A DNA stretch of 64,000 bases from Serratia nevei (GCF_024160145.1 NZ_JAMYWQ010000015.1:1-64000); one strand, 5' to 3'; counted from the first letter of the stretch, positions 41,814 to 54,852 are shown. Numbers and translations: made by a program. Notes: a model not told the origin generated them from the sequence alone.

Positions 41814-43838
41814 ATGCGATTAAACCCCAGCCAACAACAAGCCGTCGAATTCGTTACCGGGCCTTGCCTGGTGTTGGCCGGTGCCGGTTCCGGCAAGACG
41901 CGCGTTATCACCAACAAGATAGCCCACCTGATCCACCACTGCGGCTATCAGGCGCGGCATATCGCCGCCGTGACCTTTACCAACAAGGCCGCGCGCGAGA
42001 TGAAAGAGCGCGTGTCGCAAACCTTGGGGCGTAAAGAGGCGCGCGGGCTGATGATATCCACCTTCCATACCCTGGGGCTGGAGATCATCAAGCGGGAATA
42101 CGTGGCGCTGGGGATGAAATCCAACTTCTCGCTGTTCGATGACCAGGATCAGCTGGCGCTGTTGAAAGAGCTGACCGAAAAGTGGCTGGAAAGCGACAAA
42201 ACGCTGGTGGCGCAGCTGATCTCGACCATCTCCAACTGGAAAAACGACCTGATCGATCCCAAGCGAGCCGCGGAGCTGGCGCGCTCGGAGCGCGACAAGC
42301 TGTTCGCCCACTGCTACGGTTTGTACCACGCCCATATGCGGGCGTGCAACGTGCTGGACTTCGACGACCTGATCCTGTTGCCGACGCTGCTGCTGCAACG
42401 CAACGAAGAGGTGCGCGAACGCTGGCAGCAGCGTATTCGCTATCTGCTGGTGGATGAATACCAGGATACCAACACCAGCCAGTACGAGCTGGTGAAGCTG
42501 TTGGTGGGCAACCGTGCGCGCTTCACCGTGGTGGGTGACGACGATCAGTCGATCTACTCCTGGCGCGGTGCGCGGCCGCAAAACCTGGTGTTGTTGAAGG
42601 AGGATTTCCCGGCGCTGCAGGTGATCAAGCTGGAGCAAAACTACCGCTCCAGCGAGCGCATTCTGAAAGCGGCCAACATTCTGATCGCCAATAACCCGCA
42701 CGTGTTTGAAAAGCGGCTGTTTTCCGAATTGGGCTATGGCGAAGAGCTGAAGGTAGTGACCGCCAACAACGAGGATCACGAAGCCGAGCGGGTGGTGGGG
42801 GAACTGATCGCCCACCACTTCGTGAAAAAGACCCACTACGGCGACTATGCGATCCTGTACCGCGGCAACCACCAGTCGCGGGTGTTTGAAAAGATGCTGA
42901 TGCAGAACCGCATCCCGTACAAGATTTCCGGCGGCACGTCGTTCTTCTCGCGTCCCGAGATCAAGGACCTGCTGGCCTACCTGCGCGTGCTCACCAACCC
43001 GGATGACGACAGCGCTTTCCTGCGCATCGTCAATACCCCCAAGCGCGAGATCGGCCCGGCGACGCTGCAGAAGCTCGGGGAGTGGGCCAACCAGCGCAAC
43101 AAAAGTTTGTTTCACGCCAGTTTCGATCTGGGGCTGAGCCAGCACTTGACCGGGCGCGGGCTGGAGTCATTGCAGCGTTTCACCCATTGGCTGGGCGGCA
43201 TCGCCCAGCAGGCGGAGCGCGAGCCGATAGCGGCGGTGCGTGATTTGATCCGCGGCGTGGATTATGAGAGCTGGCTGTTTGAAACCTCGACCAGCCCGAA
43301 GGCTGCCGAAATGCGGATGAAGAACGTCAATACGCTGTTCGGCTGGATGACGGAGATGCTGGAAGGCAACGATCTGGACGAGCCAATGACGCTGACCCAG
43401 GTGGTGACGCGCTTCACCCTGCGCGACATGATGGAGCGCGGCGAAAGCGAAGAAGAGCTGGATCAGGTGCAGCTGATGACGCTGCACGCCTCGAAGGGGC
43501 TGGAGTTCCCCTACGTGTTCCTGGTCGGTATGGAAGAGGGGTTGCTGCCGCACCAGAGCAGCATCGATGAAGACAATGTCGATGAAGAGCGCCGCCTGGC
43601 CTATGTGGGCATCACCCGCGCGCAAAAGGAGCTGATCTTCACCCTGTGCCGTGAGCGCCGTCAGTACGGCGAGCTGGTGCGGCCTGAGCCGAGCCGCTTC
43701 CTGCTGGAGCTGCCGCAGGACGATCTGGCGTGGGAAACCGAGCGCAAAGTGGTGAGCCCGCAGGAGCGGATGCAGAAGGGGCAGAGTCATCTGGCCAATA
43801 TCCGCGCCCAGCTGGCCAAGGCCAAAGGCGGGAATTAA
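41814..43838 (+). CDS. rep: Rep, ATP-dependent 3'-5' DNA helicase
   Basis: UvrD/Rep family helicase that removes proteins ahead of the replication fork. The protein is 674 aa (E. coli 673). Walker A AGAGSGKT (22-29), motif [10 protein letters not shown], motif [18 protein letters not shown], motif [17 protein letters not shown], motif [13 protein letters not shown]. The C-terminal QLAKAKGGN ends inside the first unit of a 14-bp tandem repeat. Confidence 0.97.
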   Translation: MRLNPSQQQAVEFVTGPCLVLAGAGSGKTRVITNKIAHLIHHCGYQARHIAAVTFTNKAAREMKERVSQTLGRKEARGLMISTFHTLGLEIIKREYVALGMKSNFSLFDDQDQLALLKELTEKWLESDKTLVAQLISTISNWKNDLIDPKRAAELARSERDKLFAHCYGLYHAHMRACNVLDFDDLILLPTLLLQRNEEVRERWQQRIRYLLVDEYQDTNTSQYELVKLLVGNRARFTVVGDDDQSIYSWRGARPQNLVLLKEDFPALQVIKLEQNYRSSERILKAANILIANNPHVFEKRLFSELGYGEELKVVTANNEDHEAERVVGELIAHHFVKKTHYGDYAILYRGNHQSRVFEKMLMQNRIPYKISGGTSFFSRPEIKDLLAYLRVLTNPDDDSAFLRIVNTPKREIGPATLQKLGEWANQRNKSLFHASFDLGLSQHLTGRGLESLQRFTHWLGGIAQQAEREPIAAVRDLIRGVDYESWLFETSTSPKAAEMRMKNVNTLFGWMTEMLEGNDLDEPMTLTQVVTRFTLRDMMERGESEEELDQVQLMTLHASKGLEFPYVFLVGMEEGLLPHQSSIDEDNVDEERRLAYVGITRAQKELIFTLCRERRQYGELVRPEPSRFLLELPQDDLAWETERKVVSPQERMQKGQSHLANIRAQLAKAKGGN

Positions 43839-43851
43839 AAGGCGGGAATTA
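43824..43851 (+). repeat. 14-bp tandem duplication at the rep stop codon
   Basis: AAAGGCGGGAATTA occurs twice in a row (43824-43837 and 43838-43851). The first copy encodes the last residues and begins the stop codon (TAA, 43836-43838); the second is untranslated. Probably a recent slippage duplication. Confidence 0.85.
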
Positions 43852-43857
43852 AAAAGA

Positions 43858-43878
43858 CAGGGCGCTCATCGCGCCCTG
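43858..43878 (-). terminator. Terminator of rhlB-gppA (minus strand)
   Basis: CAGGGCGC / GCGCCCTG with a 5-nt loop; on the minus strand TCTTTTT follows. It starts 7 bp after the gppA stop and separates it from rep. Confidence 0.75.
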
Positions 43879-43884
43879 GTCATG

Positions 43885-45381
43885 TCAACGCTGTTCTTCC
43901 AACCGCAGCGTCCAGTGGACGTAGCTCTGCCAGTGGCTTTCCTGCTCCAGCGCCTCGGCGCGCAGCGGATGCTGTTCCAGCCAACCCGGCGGCAAGATCA
44001 CCGTCAGTTCATCGTCCTGATTGGCGCGCAACCGCACCGCCGGCAGCGTGTCATCGCGGCGGCGGCTGGCGAAGATGATCGCCAGGCGCAAAATGCGGCA
44101 CAGACGCTGCGCAGTGCGTGGCTGTAGCGCATTTTGCTGATTCAACAGCGACAGATCGAGGGTGTTGCTCTGGTTTTGCAGCAGGGTGGCCAGCAGTTTT
44201 TTCTGCGCCGGGGTAAAGCCGGGTAAATCCAGGTGGCGGATCAGGTAGGCGGCGTGTTGCGGCGCCTGCTTGAAATCGACGCTGAGGCCAAGTTCGTGGA
44301 TCAGACAGGCGCTGTGCAACAGCTCGCGACATCGCGCATCCAGCTGCCACTCGTTGGCGACCTGCTGCGAGAAGTTGGCGGCGAGTTGGCTGACGCGTTC
44401 GGCCTGCTCGGTGTCGATCAGATAACGGCGTTGCAGGTTGCGAATGGTGCGGATGCGAATATCCTGCTCCACCGGCAAATGCAGCATGCCGTAAACCAGG
44501 CCTTCGCGCAGTGCCCCGCCGGCCAGCATCATGCTCTCGATGCCCAACTCCTGGAAGATGGCCAGCAGAATGGACAGGCCGCTCGGGAACACCAACGCGC
44601 GCTCCAGCGTCAACCCTTCGATTTCCAGCTCTTCGAGCTTGCCGCACTGAATAGCGCGCTGTTTCAGCTGGCGTAGTTTGGCCAGGGTGATGCGCTCGTC
44701 CATGCCTTGCGCCACCATGATCTCTTGCAGTGCCTGCACGGTGCCGGAGGCGCCGACGCAGATCTGCCAGCCTTGCTGGCGCAGCTGCGGTGCGATCGGC
44801 CGCACCATGTCGCGCGCGGCCTGCTCGGCGCGCTCGAAGTTTTCTTGCCCGAGGTTGCGATCGCTGAAATAGCGTTCCAGCCAGGTGACGCAGCCCATCG
44901 ACAGGCTGTACAGCTGAGACGCCTGTGCGCCGGTGCCGGTGACCAGCTCGGTGCTGCCGCCGCCGATGTCGACGACCAGCCGCCGATCCGGCCCGCCGGT
45001 GGTATGCGCGACGCCGTGATAAATCAGCCGCGCCTCTTCTTCGCCGCTGATCACCTGCACCGGGCAGCCGAGAATGTGCTCGGCCGCCTGCAGGAATTCA
45101 TCGGCGTTGGACGCCAGGCGCAGCGTGGCGGTGGCGACGACGCGGATCTGATCGCGCGGAATGTCCTGCAGGCGTTCGGAGAACAGCCGCAGACATTGCC
45201 AGCCGCGTTGCATGGCCTCATGCGACAGGTGATTGTTCTGATCCAGCCCGGCCGCCAGGCGCACCTTGCGCTTGATCCGCGCCAGCGTCTGAATGCTGCC
45301 AGCTACCTCGCGCACCACCAACATATGGAAGCTGTTGGAACCGAGATCGATGGCAGCATAAAGCGTGCTGGAACTGAGCAT
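43885..45381 (-). CDS. gppA: GppA, guanosine pentaphosphate phosphohydrolase/exopolyphosphatase
   Basis: Converts pppGpp to ppGpp in the stringent response (Ppx/GppA family). The protein is 498 aa. The N-terminal actin-like ATPase fold has the phosphate loops [15 protein letters not shown] and [12 protein letters not shown], and GEEEARL. The C-terminal helical part resembles an HD domain. Starts 5 bp after the rhlB stop, so it is probably co-transcribed and coupled. Confidence 0.95.
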   Translation of the reverse strand: MLSSSTLYAAIDLGSNSFHMLVVREVAGSIQTLARIKRKVRLAAGLDQNNHLSHEAMQRGWQCLRLFSERLQDIPRDQIRVVATATLRLASNADEFLQAAEHILGCPVQVISGEEEARLIYHGVAHTTGGPDRRLVVDIGGGSTELVTGTGAQASQLYSLSMGCVTWLERYFSDRNLGQENFERAEQAARDMVRPIAPQLRQQGWQICVGASGTVQALQEIMVAQGMDERITLAKLRQLKQRAIQCGKLEELEIEGLTLERALVFPSGLSILLAIFQELGIESMMLAGGALREGLVYGMLHLPVEQDIRIRTIRNLQRRYLIDTEQAERVSQLAANFSQQVANEWQLDARCRELLHSACLIHELGLSVDFKQAPQHAAYLIRHLDLPGFTPAQKKLLATLLQNQSNTLDLSLLNQQNALQPRTAQRLCRILRLAIIFASRRRDDTLPAVRLRANQDDELTVILPPGWLEQHPLRAEALEQESHWQSYVHWTLRLEEQR

Positions 45382-45386
45382 GGCGA

Positions 45387-46673
45387 TCAGCCCGGACGTT
45401 TACGGTTGTTGCGCGGCGCGCCGCCGCGACGAGGCGCGGAGTTGCGGCGTGGGCCGTTGCCGCCGCGCGGACGCGACAGGCGCTTCGGCGCCGGCAGATC
45501 GGTCAGCAGCGCATCGCTGTTGTACTTGCTCACCGGAATGCTGTGGTCGATATAGGTCTCGATCGCCGGCAGGTTGAGCGCGTACTCTTCGCACGCCAGG
45601 CTGATGGAGTGGCCGCTGGCGCCTGCGCGGCCGGTACGGCCGATGCGGTGCACATAGTCTTCACAGTCGTCAGGCAGATCGTAGTTGAAGACGTGCGTGA
45701 CGGACGGGATGTGCAGACCGCGTGCGGCGACGTCGGTGGCGACCAGGATATCAAGGTTGCCCTTGGTGAAGTCGTCGAGAATGCGCAGACGTTTTTTCTG
45801 CGCCACGTCGCCGGTCAGCAGGCCCACGCGGTGACCGTCGGCGGCCAGGTGGCCCCAGATGTCTTCGCAGCGGTGCTTGGTGTTGGCGAAGATGATGGCG
45901 CGATCCGGCCACTCTTCTTCGATCAGCGTCTGCAGCAGGCGCATTTTTTCTTCGTTGGACGGGTAGAACAGCTCTTCTTTAATGCGGTGGCCGGTTTTCT
46001 GTTCCGGTTCCACTTCAACATATTCGGCGTTGTTCATCTGCTCGAAGGCCAGCTCGCGTACGCGATAGGACAGGGTGGCGGAGAACAGCATGTTCAGGCG
46101 TTGATCGGCCGCAGGCATGCGGCGGAACAGCCAACGGATGTCTTTGATAAAGCCGAGATCGTACATGCGATCGGCTTCATCCAGCACGACAACCTGCATC
46201 GCGCCGAGATCGACATAGTTCTGTTTGGTGTAATCGATTAAACGGCCGGTGGTGCCAATCAGAATGTCCACGCCGCTTTCCAGCACTTTCAGCTGTTTGT
46301 CGTAGCCGTCGCCGCCGTAGGCCAGGCCCAGTTTCAGGCCGGTGCTCTGGGAGAGCGCTTCGGCATCGGAGTGGATTTGCACCGCCAGTTCACGCGTAGG
46401 CGCCATGATCAAGGCGCGCGGCTGATTGGTCTGGCGATCCTGTTTCGCCGGGTGAGTCAGCAAATAGTGAAAAGTAGACGCCAAAAACGCCAGCGTCTTT
46501 CCGGTACCGGTTTGCGCCTGACCTGCGACGTCACGCCCGGAGAGCGTGAGCGGCAATGCTAACGCCTGGATGGGCGTGCAATTGTGAAACCCTTTTTTCT
46601 CAAGGGCTTCAAGGACTAACGGGTGCAGGGCGAAGTCGGAAAACTTCTGTTCGGTCAAGTGTGTTTTGCTCAT
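45387..46673 (-). CDS. rhlB: RhlB, DEAD-box RNA helicase of the degradosome
   Basis: ATP-dependent RNA helicase that works with RNase E, 428 aa. Motifs: Q-motif ([16 protein letters not shown] ... [10 protein letters not shown]), [18 protein letters not shown] ([10 protein letters not shown]), SAT and [10 protein letters not shown]. The basic Arg/Gly-rich tail from about residue 400 ([19 protein letters not shown]) binds RNA. Divergent from trxA. Gene order rhlB-trxA-rho matches E. coli. Confidence 0.95.
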   Translation of the reverse strand: MSKTHLTEQKFSDFALHPLVLEALEKKGFHNCTPIQALALPLTLSGRDVAGQAQTGTGKTLAFLASTFHYLLTHPAKQDRQTNQPRALIMAPTRELAVQIHSDAEALSQSTGLKLGLAYGGDGYDKQLKVLESGVDILIGTTGRLIDYTKQNYVDLGAMQVVVLDEADRMYDLGFIKDIRWLFRRMPAADQRLNMLFSATLSYRVRELAFEQMNNAEYVEVEPEQKTGHRIKEELFYPSNEEKMRLLQTLIEEEWPDRAIIFANTKHRCEDIWGHLAADGHRVGLLTGDVAQKKRLRILDDFTKGNLDILVATDVAARGLHIPSVTHVFNYDLPDDCEDYVHRIGRTGRAGASGHSISLACEEYALNLPAIETYIDHSIPVSKYNSDALLTDLPAPKRLSRPRGGNGPRRNSAPRRGGAPRNNRKRPG

Positions 46674-46804
46674 AGTGTGGTAGAATATCAGCTAACTATT
46701 GCTTTACGAAAGCACATCCGTTGAAATAAACGCGGTGCAATAAAATCACCTTGAGTTGGTTAATGCTACACCAACAAGGTAGACATAATCCTGTGGAGTA
46801 GAAC

Positions 46805-47131
46805 ATGAGCGATAAAATTATTCACCTGACTGACAGCAGCTTCGAAGCCGATGTGCTGAAAGCGGAAGGGCCGATCCTGGTCGATTTCTGGGCTGAATGG
46901 TGTGGGCCGTGCAAGATGATTGCTCCGATTCTGGATGAGATTGCCGAAGAGTTCGAAGGCAAACTGACCATCACCAAGCTGAATATCGATCAGAACCCGG
47001 CTACCGCGCCTAAGTACGGTATCCGTGGCATCCCTACGCTGTTGCTGTTCAAGAACGGTGAAGTGGCCGCGACCAAGGTTGGCGCGTTGTCCAAAGGTCA
47101 GCTCAAAGATTTCCTGAACGCGAATCTGTAA
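46805..47131 (+). CDS. trxA: Thioredoxin 1
   Basis: Cytoplasmic disulphide reductase, 108 aa, with redox site WCGPCK (Cys33, Cys36) and cis-proline in [15 protein letters not shown] precedes the ATG. After its stop an imperfect hairpin (CAGGCG ... CGCCTG, 47154-47197 region) without a T tract leads into the rho leader. Confidence 0.97.
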   Translation: MSDKIIHLTDSSFEADVLKAEGPILVDFWAEWCGPCKMIAPILDEIAEEFEGKLTITKLNIDQNPATAPKYGIRGIPTLLLFKNGEVAATKVGALSKGQLKDFLNANL

Positions 47132-47531
47132 TCGGGCGGGAAGCCCAGTATCAGGCGCCTGGCGGTGATGTTCAATTCACCGCTAGACGCCTGCCAAGAA
47201 GCGTGTTAAGTTTAACCACACTGCATATAGAACTTGCCCGAAGTTTTAAATCTAAAGAGTTTGAATCTAAAGCTATACTCTGTGTCGAACCACTGGCGTT
47301 GAAAGTAAACTGAACTCAGCCCGTGTTTTGGCAATCAAACGGTTTTGCAAAAATCATTTTAAAGGTACCTTCGATCTTCAACCGTCAATGCGTGCGCCCG
47401 ATGTAAGCCATTTCTTACCGCGACGGCTCTGCGCCCGGTGATCGAACGTCCAGTAAACAGGCACGCATCTCGCTGCCATACCATTCACGATACAAGTTCG
47501 AGACATACCCCGAGTTTAAGAACCCACCACT
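47132..47531 (+). other. rho leader region
   Basis: 400 bp between trxA and rho with no large gene. Contents: a long imperfect hairpin after trxA, a TATACT -10-like box near 47272 with a poor -35, and a 17-codon frame (47388-47441). In E. coli rho is autoregulated by Rho-dependent attenuation in a leader of similar length; the same is inferred here. Confidence 0.5.
47388..47441 (+). CDS. Possible rho leader peptide (RhoL-like)
   Basis: ATG CGT ... TGA encodes 17 residues, MRAPDVSHFLPRRLCAR. It lies in the position of E. coli rhoL (33 aa, also starting MR), but otherwise does not resemble it, and the ribosome-binding site is weak. Listed only because position suggests an attenuator peptide. 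Confidence 0.2.
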   Translation: MRAPDVSHFLPRRLCAR

Positions 47532-48791
<1,260 letters not shown>

Positions 48792-48810
48792 TTCGTTAAA
48801 AAATTTGCTG

Positions 48811-48838
48811 AACGCCACGCCTAGTCGTGGCGTTTTTT
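48811..48838 (+). terminator. Terminator of rho
   Basis: AACGCCACG (48811-48819) / CGTGGCGTT (48826-48834), followed by T to 48838. Confidence 0.9.
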
Positions 48839-49087
48839 GCTTTTGGCGGATACGATAAGTAGCAGTAATGGAAAAGTAAGTTGTTTCCTCGAGTTATTGA
48901 GAATTCATCTTGTTTGTCGGTCGGCTATGCACCGATCGGCTTTGTTGCTGTCGTTTTGTCAGCCGAAGCGATGAAAATAGGCATGAATCACCGTTGTCAT
49001 AGGAAATGACCGAAAGGTAGCGGGGGCCGATGGCACAAGTCATTGCCCGTGGTAAGCTGCCCTATCTTCTACAGAGATCTGTTAACT

Positions 49088-50185
49088 GTGAACTTACTCA
49101 CTATGAGTACTGAAATTCTATTTGTTTTCCTGTTTTCTTTGGCTTTTCTCTTTGTTGCCCGCAAGGCGGCAAAACGTATTGGTCTGGTAGATAAACCCAA
49201 TTATCGCAAACGCCATCAGGGGCTGATTCCCCTGGTCGGCGGTATTTCCGTTTACGCCGGCTTGTGCTTCGCGTTTTGGATTTCGGAACAACCCATCGCG
49301 CACGCCAGGCTTTATCTCACCTGCGCCGGTATTCTGGTGTTTGTGGGCGCACTTGACGATCGTTTCGACATCAGCGTTAAAATCCGCGCCCTGGTGCAAG
49401 CGCTGGTGGGCATCGCCATGATGGTGTTCGCCGGCCTGTATCTGCGCAGCTTCGGCCACGTGTTGGGCGACTGGGAGATGCTGCTGGGGCCGTTCGGCTA
49501 TCTGGTCACCTTGTTCGCGGTATGGGCGGCGATCAATGCCTTCAATATGGTCGACGGCATCGATGGCCTGCTGGGCGGGTTGTCGTGCGTCTCCTTTGGC
49601 GCGCTGGGTCTGCTGCTGTACCTGAGCGGCCATGACGAGCTGGCATTCTGGTGCTTTGCGATGATCGCCGCCATCGTTCCCTATATTTTGCTCAACCTCG
49701 GCATCCTCGGCCGCCGTTATAAGGTGTTCATGGGGGACGCCGGCAGCACCCTGATCGGCTTTACCGCCATTTGGCTGCTGCTGCAAAGCTCGCAGGGAAA
49801 GGTGCACTCGATCAACCCGGTGACCGCGCTGTGGATCATCGCTATTCCGCTGATGGACATGATAGCGATCATGTATCGTCGTTTACGCAAGGGGATGAGC
49901 CCCTTCTCTCCCGATCGTCAGCATATTCACCACCTGATCATGCGCGCCGGCTTTACGCCGCGCCAGGCTTTCGTGCTGATAACCCTGGCGGCCGCGTTGC
50001 TGGCGGCGGTGGGCGTGATCGGCGAGCGCCTGACTTTTATCCCTGAGTGGGTTATGTTGGCATTATTCTTGCTTGCTTTCTTCCTGTACGGTTACTGCAT
50101 CAAGCGCGCCTGGCGGGTTGCGCGGTACATTAAGCGTATCAAACGCCGCCTGCGGCGTTCGGGCGATAACAAGCAAGTATCTTAA
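49088..50185 (+). CDS. wecA: WecA, UDP-GlcNAc:undecaprenyl-phosphate GlcNAc-1-phosphate transferase
   Basis: Inner-membrane enzyme that starts ECA (and O-antigen) synthesis. The protein is 365 aa (E. coli 367), with about eleven membrane segments. Motifs: GALDDRFD, AFNMVDGIDGLLGG, GDAGS and HIHHLIMRAGF. A basic C-terminus follows. The GTG at 49088 matches the homologous start (MNLLT...); the in-frame ATG at 49043 lies far upstream. First gene of the ECA cluster; wzzE is 27 bp downstream. Confidence 0.94.
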   Translation: MNLLTMSTEILFVFLFSLAFLFVARKAAKRIGLVDKPNYRKRHQGLIPLVGGISVYAGLCFAFWISEQPIAHARLYLTCAGILVFVGALDDRFDISVKIRALVQALVGIAMMVFAGLYLRSFGHVLGDWEMLLGPFGYLVTLFAVWAAINAFNMVDGIDGLLGGLSCVSFGALGLLLYLSGHDELAFWCFAMIAAIVPYILLNLGILGRRYKVFMGDAGSTLIGFTAIWLLLQSSQGKVHSINPVTALWIIAIPLMDMIAIMYRRLRKGMSPFSPDRQHIHHLIMRAGFTPRQAFVLITLAAALLAAVGVIGERLTFIPEWVMLALFLLAFFLYGYCIKRAWRVARYIKRIKRRLRRSGDNKQVS

Positions 50186-50212
50186 CCAGAGACCTGAGGC
50201 TTTTTGGCTGTG

Positions 50213-51271
50213 ATGAATCCAGAAACAACGTCTGACAAGCATACCCCGGCGGTGGATAACGAACTCGATATCCGCGGCCTGTGCTGCACCCTGTGGCGCG
50301 GAAAACCGTGGATTATCGGCATTGCGGTGCTGTTCGCGGCGGTCGCGCTGATCGTCTCTTACCTGGTTAAGCAAGAGTGGAGCGCCACCGCGATCACCGA
50401 CAGACCGACGGTGAATGCGTTGGGCGGTTACTACTCGCAGCAGCAGTTCCTGCGTAATCTGGACGTGCGCACGCTGCCGGCGACGGCCGGCGAGCAGCCG
50501 GGCATCGCGGATGAAGCGTACAATGAGTTCATCATGCAGCTGGCGGCTTACGATACGCGCCGCGATTTCTGGCTGCAGAGCGATTACTACAAACAGCGTC
50601 AGGAAGGGGATGCCCGCGCCGACGCGGCGTTGCTCGACGAGCTGATCAACAACATCCTGTTCACGCCGCGCGACGACAAGAAGGTACCGAACGACGGCGT
50701 GAAGCTGACGGCGGAAACCGCCGCGGACGCCAACCGCCTGCTGCGTCAATACGTGGCCTTCGCCAGTCACCGCGCCGCTCTGCACCTGAACGAAGAGATT
50801 CAGGGGGCGTGGGCCGCTCGCACCACCTCGATGAAGGCGCAGGTCAAGCGCCAGGAAGCGGTAGCGGAGTCGGTTTACAAGCGCGAGTTGAACACCACGC
50901 AGCAGGCGCTGAAGATCGCCGAGAGTCAGGGGATCAGCCGCACGCAAACCGATACCCCGGCCGAGCAGCTGCCGGATTCGGATCTGTTCCTGCTGGGCCG
51001 GCCAATGCTGCAGGCGCGCCTGGAAGGCTTGCAGGCTTCCGGCCCGGCCTACGATCTGGATTACGATCAGAATCGCGCGATGCTGGCGACGCTGAACGTT
51101 GGCCCGACGTTGGATGAAAAGTTCCAGACCTATCGCTATTTGCGTACGCCGGAAGAGCCGGTAAAGCGCGACAGCCCACGCCGGGTATTCTGGCTGATTT
51201 TGTGGGGCGCGATGGGCGCTTTGGTTGGCGCAGGGGTTGCCTTGGCGCGTCGGCCGCGTAGTGAAAAATAA
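50213..51271 (+). CDS. wzzE: WzzE, ECA chain-length determinant
   Basis: Polysaccharide co-polymerase with N- and C-terminal membrane segments (about 34-54 and 325-345) and a periplasmic helical domain. The conserved Pro-rich stretch before TM2 reads RTPEEPVKRDSPRR. 352 aa from ATG 50213; GTG 50210 and TTG 50204 are alternatives, TGAGG at 50195-50199 being best placed for 50210-50213. It sets the modal length of ECA chains with WzyE. Confidence 0.9.
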   Translation: MNPETTSDKHTPAVDNELDIRGLCCTLWRGKPWIIGIAVLFAAVALIVSYLVKQEWSATAITDRPTVNALGGYYSQQQFLRNLDVRTLPATAGEQPGIADEAYNEFIMQLAAYDTRRDFWLQSDYYKQRQEGDARADAALLDELINNILFTPRDDKKVPNDGVKLTAETAADANRLLRQYVAFASHRAALHLNEEIQGAWAARTTSMKAQVKRQEAVAESVYKRELNTTQQALKIAESQGISRTQTDTPAEQLPDSDLFLLGRPMLQARLEGLQASGPAYDLDYDQNRAMLATLNVGPTLDEKFQTYRYLRTPEEPVKRDSPRRVFWLILWGAMGALVGAGVALARRPRSEK

Positions 51272-51350
51272 TATAATAATCTGATGCAGGGCGCGTGAGC
51301 GCCCCATTCGCAGGCGGGGCCTGCGATTAACCGACCAAAAGAGATTCGCT

Positions 51351-52481
51351 GTGAAAGTGTTGACTGTTTTCGGCACCAGGCCTGAAGCCATTAAAATGGC
51401 GCCGCTGGTACATGCATTGGCCCAGGATGAGGCCTTTGACGCAAGAGTCTGCGTAACGGCACAGCATCGCGAGATGTTGGATCAGGTCTTGCGGTTATTT
51501 GAGATAACGCCGGATTACGACCTGAACATCATGAAACCCGGCCAGGGGCTGACGGAGATCACCTGCCGCATCCTGGAAGGGCTGAAAGGGGTGCTGGAAG
51601 ACTTCAAACCGGACGTGGTGCTGGTGCACGGCGATACCACCACCACGCTGGCGACCAGTCTGGCGGCGTTCTATCAACGTATTCCCGTCGGGCATGTCGA
51701 GGCCGGGCTGCGCACCGGCAATCTGTATTCTCCCTGGCCGGAAGAGGCCAACCGCAAACTGACCGGCCATTTGGCGATGTACCACTTTGCGCCGACCGAG
51801 AACTCGCGCCAGAACCTGCTGCGCGAGCTGTTGCCGGACAACCGTATTTTCGTGACCGGTAACACGGTGATCGACGCGCTGTTCTGGGTGCGCGATCGCG
51901 TGATGAGCGATGCCGCACTGCAGGCTGGCCTGGCGCAGCGTTACCCGTTCCTCGAGGCCAGCAAGAAGCTGATTCTGGTCACCGGCCATCGCCGTGAAAG
52001 TTTCGGCGGCGGTTTTGAGCGAATTTGCAGCGCGCTGGCGGAAATCGCCCGTAGCCACCCGGAAGTGCAAGTGGTGTATCCGGTGCATCTCAATCCGAAC
52101 GTCAGTGAGCCGGTGAACCGCATATTGAAAGGCATCGACAACGTCATGCTGATCGAGCCGCAGGATTATTTGCCGTTTGTCTATCTGATGAGCAATGCGT
52201 ACATGATCCTCACCGATTCCGGCGGCATTCAGGAAGAGGCGCCATCGTTAGGCAAGCCGGTGCTGGTGATGCGCGATACCACGGAGCGCCCGGAGGCGGT
52301 AGATGCAGGCACGGTGCGTTTGGTGGGCACCGATGTCGCCAAAATTGTTGAAGCGGTGACCCGGCTGCTGACGGACGAAAGCGAATATCATGCGATGAGT
52401 CGGGCGCACAACCCATACGGTGACGGGCATGCCTGTCAGCGTATTCTCGAAGCTTTGAAGAATCATCAGGTGACACTATGA
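51351..52481 (+). CDS. wecB: WecB, UDP-GlcNAc 2-epimerase
   Basis: Makes UDP-ManNAc for ECA. 376 aa with a GTG start (GTGAAAGTG). It begins [20 protein letters not shown], with [24 protein letters not shown] and [14 protein letters not shown]. Overlaps wecC by 4 bp. Confidence 0.95.
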   Translation: MKVLTVFGTRPEAIKMAPLVHALAQDEAFDARVCVTAQHREMLDQVLRLFEITPDYDLNIMKPGQGLTEITCRILEGLKGVLEDFKPDVVLVHGDTTTTLATSLAAFYQRIPVGHVEAGLRTGNLYSPWPEEANRKLTGHLAMYHFAPTENSRQNLLRELLPDNRIFVTGNTVIDALFWVRDRVMSDAALQAGLAQRYPFLEASKKLILVTGHRRESFGGGFERICSALAEIARSHPEVQVVYPVHLNPNVSEPVNRILKGIDNVMLIEPQDYLPFVYLMSNAYMILTDSGGIQEEAPSLGKPVLVMRDTTERPEAVDAGTVRLVGTDVAKIVEAVTRLLTDESEYHAMSRAHNPYGDGHACQRILEALKNHQVTL

Positions 52482-53740
52482 GTTTTGACACGATTTCGGT
52501 TATCGGCCTGGGCTATATCGGCTTGCCAACCGCGGCAGCGTTTGCTTCCCGCAAGAAAAAAGTGGTGGGCGTAGATGTTAACCAACACGCTGTAGATACC
52601 ATTAACCGTGGTGCGATCCACATCGTCGAGCCGGATCTGGACAAAGTGGTCAAGGACGCCGTCGAGGGCGGTTTCCTGCGGGCGGTGACCAAGCCACTGG
52701 CGGCAGACGCGTTCCTGATCGCGGTGCCTACGCCGTTCAAGGGCGACCATGAGCCGGATCTGGCCTATGTCGAGGCAGCGGCGAAATCGCTGGCGCCGGT
52801 GCTGAAAAAAGGCGATCTGGTGATCCTCGAGTCCACCTCGCCGGTGGGCGCCACCGAACAGATGGCAGAATGGCTGGCGCAGGCGCGCAGCGATCTCAGC
52901 TTCCCGCAGCAAGCGGGCGAAGCGGCGGACGTGAATATCGCCTACTGCCCGGAGCGCGTGTTGCCGGGCCAGGTGATGGTGGAACTGATTCAAAACGACC
53001 GCGTGATCGGCGGTATGACGCCGGCGTGCTCGGCGCGTGCCAGCGCGCTGTACAAGATTTTCCTCGAGGGGGAATGCGTGATCACCAACTCGCGCACCGC
53101 CGAGATGTGCAAGCTGACGGAAAACAGCTTCCGCGACGTGAACATCGCGTTCGCCAACGAGCTGTCGTTGATTTGCGCCGAACAGGGGATCAACGTCTGG
53201 GAGCTGATTCGCCTGGCGAATCGTCACCCGCGGGTGAATATTCTGCAGCCGGGGCCGGGCGTCGGCGGCCACTGCATCGCCGTCGATCCGTGGTTTATCG
53301 TGGCGCAGAACCCGCAGCAGTCGCGCTTGATCCACACCGCGCGTCTGGTGAACGACGGCAAACCGCTGTGGGTGGTTGACCGTGTGAAAGCGGCGGTGGC
53401 CGATTGCCTGGCCGCCACCGACAAGCGTGCGTCCGAGGTGAAAATCGCCTGCTTCGGTCTGGCCTTCAAGCCGAATATCGACGATCTGCGTGAAAGCCCG
53501 GCGGTGGAAGTGGCACACCTGATCGCCGAATGGCACGTTGGCGAAACGCTGGCGGTAGAACCGAACGTCGAACAGTTGCCGGCATCGCTGGCGGGCCATG
53601 TGGCGTTGAAGTCCGTTGCCGACGCGTTGCAACAGGCCGACGTCATCGTGATGTTGGTCGATCACCAGCAGTTCAAGGCCATTCGGCCGGAAGATGTAAA
53701 ACAAACATGGGTTATTGATACCAAAGGAGTATGGCGTTGA
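52478..53740 (+). CDS. wecC: WecC, UDP-ManNAc dehydrogenase
   Basis: Oxidises UDP-ManNAc to UDP-ManNAcA. 420 aa; NAD-binding [10 protein letters not shown] near the N-terminus, catalytic cysteine in [13 protein letters not shown], and C-terminal UDP-binding part [15 protein letters not shown]. Its last codons overlap the ribosome-binding region of rffG. Confidence 0.95.
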   Translation: MSFDTISVIGLGYIGLPTAAAFASRKKKVVGVDVNQHAVDTINRGAIHIVEPDLDKVVKDAVEGGFLRAVTKPLAADAFLIAVPTPFKGDHEPDLAYVEAAAKSLAPVLKKGDLVILESTSPVGATEQMAEWLAQARSDLSFPQQAGEAADVNIAYCPERVLPGQVMVELIQNDRVIGGMTPACSARASALYKIFLEGECVITNSRTAEMCKLTENSFRDVNIAFANELSLICAEQGINVWELIRLANRHPRVNILQPGPGVGGHCIAVDPWFIVAQNPQQSRLIHTARLVNDGKPLWVVDRVKAAVADCLAATDKRASEVKIACFGLAFKPNIDDLRESPAVEVAHLIAEWHVGETLAVEPNVEQLPASLAGHVALKSVADALQQADVIVMLVDHQQFKAIRPEDVKQTWVIDTKGVWR

Positions 53741-54804
53741 AACGTATTTTAGTTACCGGTGGTGCCGGTTTTATTGGCTCCGCAGTCGTGCGGCACATCA
53801 TTGAGGCTACCGGCGACAGCGTGGTAGTGGTGGATAAGCTGACCTATGCCGGTAATCTCGAGTCCCTGGCGGTGGTGGCCGAGAGCGATCGCTATGCTTT
53901 CGAACAGGTCGATATCTGCGATCGTGCCGAGCTGGATCGGGTGTTCGCCCAGTATCAGCCGGACGTAGTGATGCACCTGGCGGCTGAAAGCCACGTCGAT
54001 CGTTCTATCGACGGCCCGGCGGCCTTTATCGAGACCAACGTGGTTGGCACCTACACCCTGCTGGAGGCGGCGCGCCACTACTGGCAGCCGCTGGCGGCGG
54101 AGAAGAAGCAGGCTTTCCGCTTCCATCATATCTCCACCGACGAAGTGTATGGCGATCTGCACGGCACCGACGATCTGTTCACCGAAACCACGCCGTATGC
54201 GCCGAGCAGCCCGTATTCCGCTTCCAAGGCATCGAGCGATCATCTGGTGCGCGCCTGGCTGCGCACCTACGGTTTGCCGACCATCGTGACCAACTGTTCG
54301 AACAACTACGGCCCTTATCACTTCCCTGAGAAGCTGATCCCGCTGGTGATCCTGAACGCGGTAGCCGGCAAACCGCTGCCGGTATACGGCAACGGCGCGC
54401 AGGTGCGCGACTGGCTGTATGTCGAAGATCACGCCCGTGCGCTCTATCAGGTCGTGACCGAAGGGGTGGTAGGCGAAACTTACAATATCGGCGGCCATAA
54501 TGAGCGCAAGAATATCGAAGTGGTGCAGACCATCTGCGAACTGCTGGAAGAGCTGGCGCCGAACAAGCCACAGGGCGTGGCGAACTACCGCGATCTGATC
54601 ACTTACGTCAAGGATCGTCCGGGCCACGACATGCGTTACGCCATCGATGCCGGCAAAATCGATCGTGAGTTGGGCTGGCGGCCGCAGGAGACGTTCGAAA
54701 GCGGCATTCGCAAGACGGTAGCCTGGTATTTGGCTAACGAAACCTGGTGGCGCCGCGTGCAAGACGGTTCTTATACCGGTGAGCGTTTGGGGTTGTCAGA
54801 TTAA
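53737..54804 (+). CDS. rffG: RffG, dTDP-glucose 4,6-dehydratase
   Basis: Second step toward dTDP-Fuc4NAc. A TTG start at 53737 gives 355 aa, identical in length to E. coli RffG, with AGGAG 7 nt upstream. The in-frame ATG at 53731 is only 1 nt from the SD. Rossmann motif [18 protein letters not shown], and catalytic YSASK. Overlaps wecC by 4 bp. Confidence 0.92.
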   Translation: MKRILVTGGAGFIGSAVVRHIIEATGDSVVVVDKLTYAGNLESLAVVAESDRYAFEQVDICDRAELDRVFAQYQPDVVMHLAAESHVDRSIDGPAAFIETNVVGTYTLLEAARHYWQPLAAEKKQAFRFHHISTDEVYGDLHGTDDLFTETTPYAPSSPYSASKASSDHLVRAWLRTYGLPTIVTNCSNNYGPYHFPEKLIPLVILNAVAGKPLPVYGNGAQVRDWLYVEDHARALYQVVTEGVVGETYNIGGHNERKNIEVVQTICELLEELAPNKPQGVANYRDLITYVKDRPGHDMRYAIDAGKIDRELGWRPQETFESGIRKTVAWYLANETWWRRVQDGSYTGERLGLSD

Positions 54805-54852
54805 TTTAACGCAGTGCCGCTTTGCGGCGGTAGGGCGGTTTTTGGAGTAAGT

